Of a stretch of 64,000 bases of DNA, positions 63,294-64,000 are shown in pieces (position 1 is the first letter of the stretch; every line of letters begins with the position of its first letter). The position numbers and the translations under genes were made by a program. This DNA comes from Pectobacterium sp. CFBP8739 (GTDB taxonomy: Bacteria > Pseudomonadota > Gammaproteobacteria > Enterobacterales > Enterobacteriaceae), in the NCBI RefSeq assembly GCF_013449375.1, contig NZ_JACDRR010000007.1:341801-405800 (forward strand). Reading direction: 5' to 3'. The notes beneath the pieces are model-generated. The model ran no database searches. It was not told where the DNA came from and was given only the letters and a program-made list of their open reading frames with translations.

Positions 63294-63842
63294 ATGCAAT
63301 TTAATATACCGACGTTGCTTACCCTGTTTCGTGTTGCTCTTATTCCGTTTTTTGTGCTGGCGTTTTATCTTCCGTTCGTCTGGGCACCGCTGCTTTGTAC
63401 GCTGATTTTCGTCTTTGCTGCCGTGACGGATTGGTTTGATGGTTTCCTCGCTCGCCGCTGGAAGCAGACCACGCGTTTTGGTGCCTTCCTCGATCCCGTT
63501 GCGGATAAAGTGATGGTCGCTGTCGCGTTGGTGCTAGTTGCGGAATACTATCATTCCTGGTGGATTACGCTGCCGGCAGCAACGATGATTGCGCGGGAAA
63601 TCATTATTTCCGCCTTGCGCGAGTGGATGGCTGAGATTGGCAAAAGAAGCAGTGTTGCCGTGTCGTGGATAGGAAAGGTGAAGACTACGGCTCAGATGAT
63701 GGCGCTTTTTGCTTTGCTATGGCGCCCAGAGCCCATTGTTGAAGGTGTTGGTGTTGTGGCGCTGTACATCGCGGCTGTGCTGACTTTCTGGTCAATGTTC
63801 CAATATTTGAACGCTGCGCGTCACGATTTGCTTGAACCTTGA
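63294..63842 (+). CDS. pgsA: Phosphatidylglycerophosphate synthase
   Basis: A 182-residue inner-membrane enzyme that joins CDP-diacylglycerol and glycerol-3-phosphate. The CDP-alcohol phosphotransferase motif D-G-x2-A-R-x8-G-x3-D-x3-D is exact (Asp49, Gly50, Ala53, Arg54, Gly63, Asp67, Asp71). Four to five membrane helices. It follows uvrC by 58 bases, and the tRNA-Gly operon follows it. Confidence 0.96.
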   Translation: MQFNIPTLLTLFRVALIPFFVLAFYLPFVWAPLLCTLIFVFAAVTDWFDGFLARRWKQTTRFGAFLDPVADKVMVAVALVLVAEYYHSWWITLPAATMIAREIIISALREWMAEIGKRSSVAVSWIGKVKTTAQMMALFALLWRPEPIVEGVGVVALYIAAVLTFWSMFQYLNAARHDLLEP

Positions 63843-63892
63843 TCGAAGCGCCGTAAAAAACAGCAAACGAACGTGGTTGCTTGATAATTCTG

Positions 63893-63920
63893 TTGACTCA
63901 TCGTGTCAGGTCAGTAGAAT
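63893..63920 (+). promoter_or_regulatory. Promoter of the tRNA-Gly operon
   Basis: TTGACT (63893-63898), 16-base spacer, TAGAAT (63915-63920), and a G+C-rich discriminator (gcaccgc), as usual for stringently controlled stable-RNA promoters. Confidence 0.7.
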
Positions 63921-63981
63921 GCACCGCATCAACAGCAACGCTGGTTTGTAAGAAGTTAAAAGAATCAGTAAGTTCTGTATT

Positions 63982-64000
63982 GCGGGAATAGCTCAGTTGG
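63982..64000 (+). tRNA. tRNA-Gly, 5' end only
   Basis: The last 19 bases (gcgggaatagctcagttgg) are the 5' end of the enterobacterial tRNA-Gly (GCC). In relatives tRNA-Cys and tRNA-Leu follow. The gene continues past the window. Confidence 0.85.

Overview
The window is chromosomal DNA of a soft-rot enterobacterium, most likely Pectobacterium. The right end carries the enterobacterial core order yecF, uvrY, uvrC, pgsA and the start of a tRNA-Gly gene, with uvrY opening on TTG and overlapping uvrC. cycA, a nac-like gene behind a sigma-54 promoter and an iraP-like gene lie beside it. These proteins read as close relatives of their E. coli counterparts, but the order of the rest is not that of E. 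coli.

Layout. 1-9.5 kb: small redox and detoxification modules, each with its own regulator. They are GST + SDR with a divergent LysR; a broken flavin reductase/monooxygenase pair with a TetR; an arylamine N-acetyltransferase; a TetR + NTF2-like pair with an 18-bp palindromic operator; and a glutamine amidotransferase. 9.5-12 kb: a beheaded LysR gene and an IS110-family element. 12-17 kb: a TetR divergent from an Old Yellow Enzyme reductase, then two SDRs, a small membrane protein and a quinone-oxidoreductase-like protein. 17-25 kb: a large MORN-repeat exported protein, then a transport/metabolic cluster of ABC amino-acid importer, MmgE/PrpD protein, binding protein and a fold-type-IV 'aminotransferase' that lacks the Schiff-base lysine. 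25-32 kb: a two-component system, a MipA/OmpV outer-membrane protein and an RND adaptor-pump pair. 32-36 kb: an enolase-superfamily dehydratase, a SulP transporter and a decayed lepA paralogue. 36-43 kb: a second RND system (outer-membrane factor, TetR, adaptor, pump) in which one operator sequence occurs in front of both transcription units. 43-55 kb: an accessory block with an IS903-type remnant, two flavodoxin-fold reductases, two iron-type alcohol dehydrogenases, an AraC regulator, a truncated MFS gene and exported or membrane hydrolases. It ends in an integrase stump beside tRNA-Asn. 55-64 kb: core genome.

How it fits together. Most of the accessory half looks like a mosaic of electrophile/quinone/aldehyde detoxification and efflux, each part locally regulated and repeatedly remodelled. 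At least eight genes are broken, truncated or fused to IS ends. The most unusual intact unit is at 19.5-25.1 kb, where an importer is linked to an MmgE/PrpD protein and to a class IV aminotransferase homologue with Asn and Ser at the two positions that normally hold the PLP lysine and the PLP ring-nitrogen glutamate. Other points of note are a tRNA-Lys with a CUU anticodon, a Nac protein reduced to its DNA-binding half, and an unannotated 41-residue membrane mini-protein in front of iraP.

All assignments come from reading the sequence and from memory of protein families; no database search was run.
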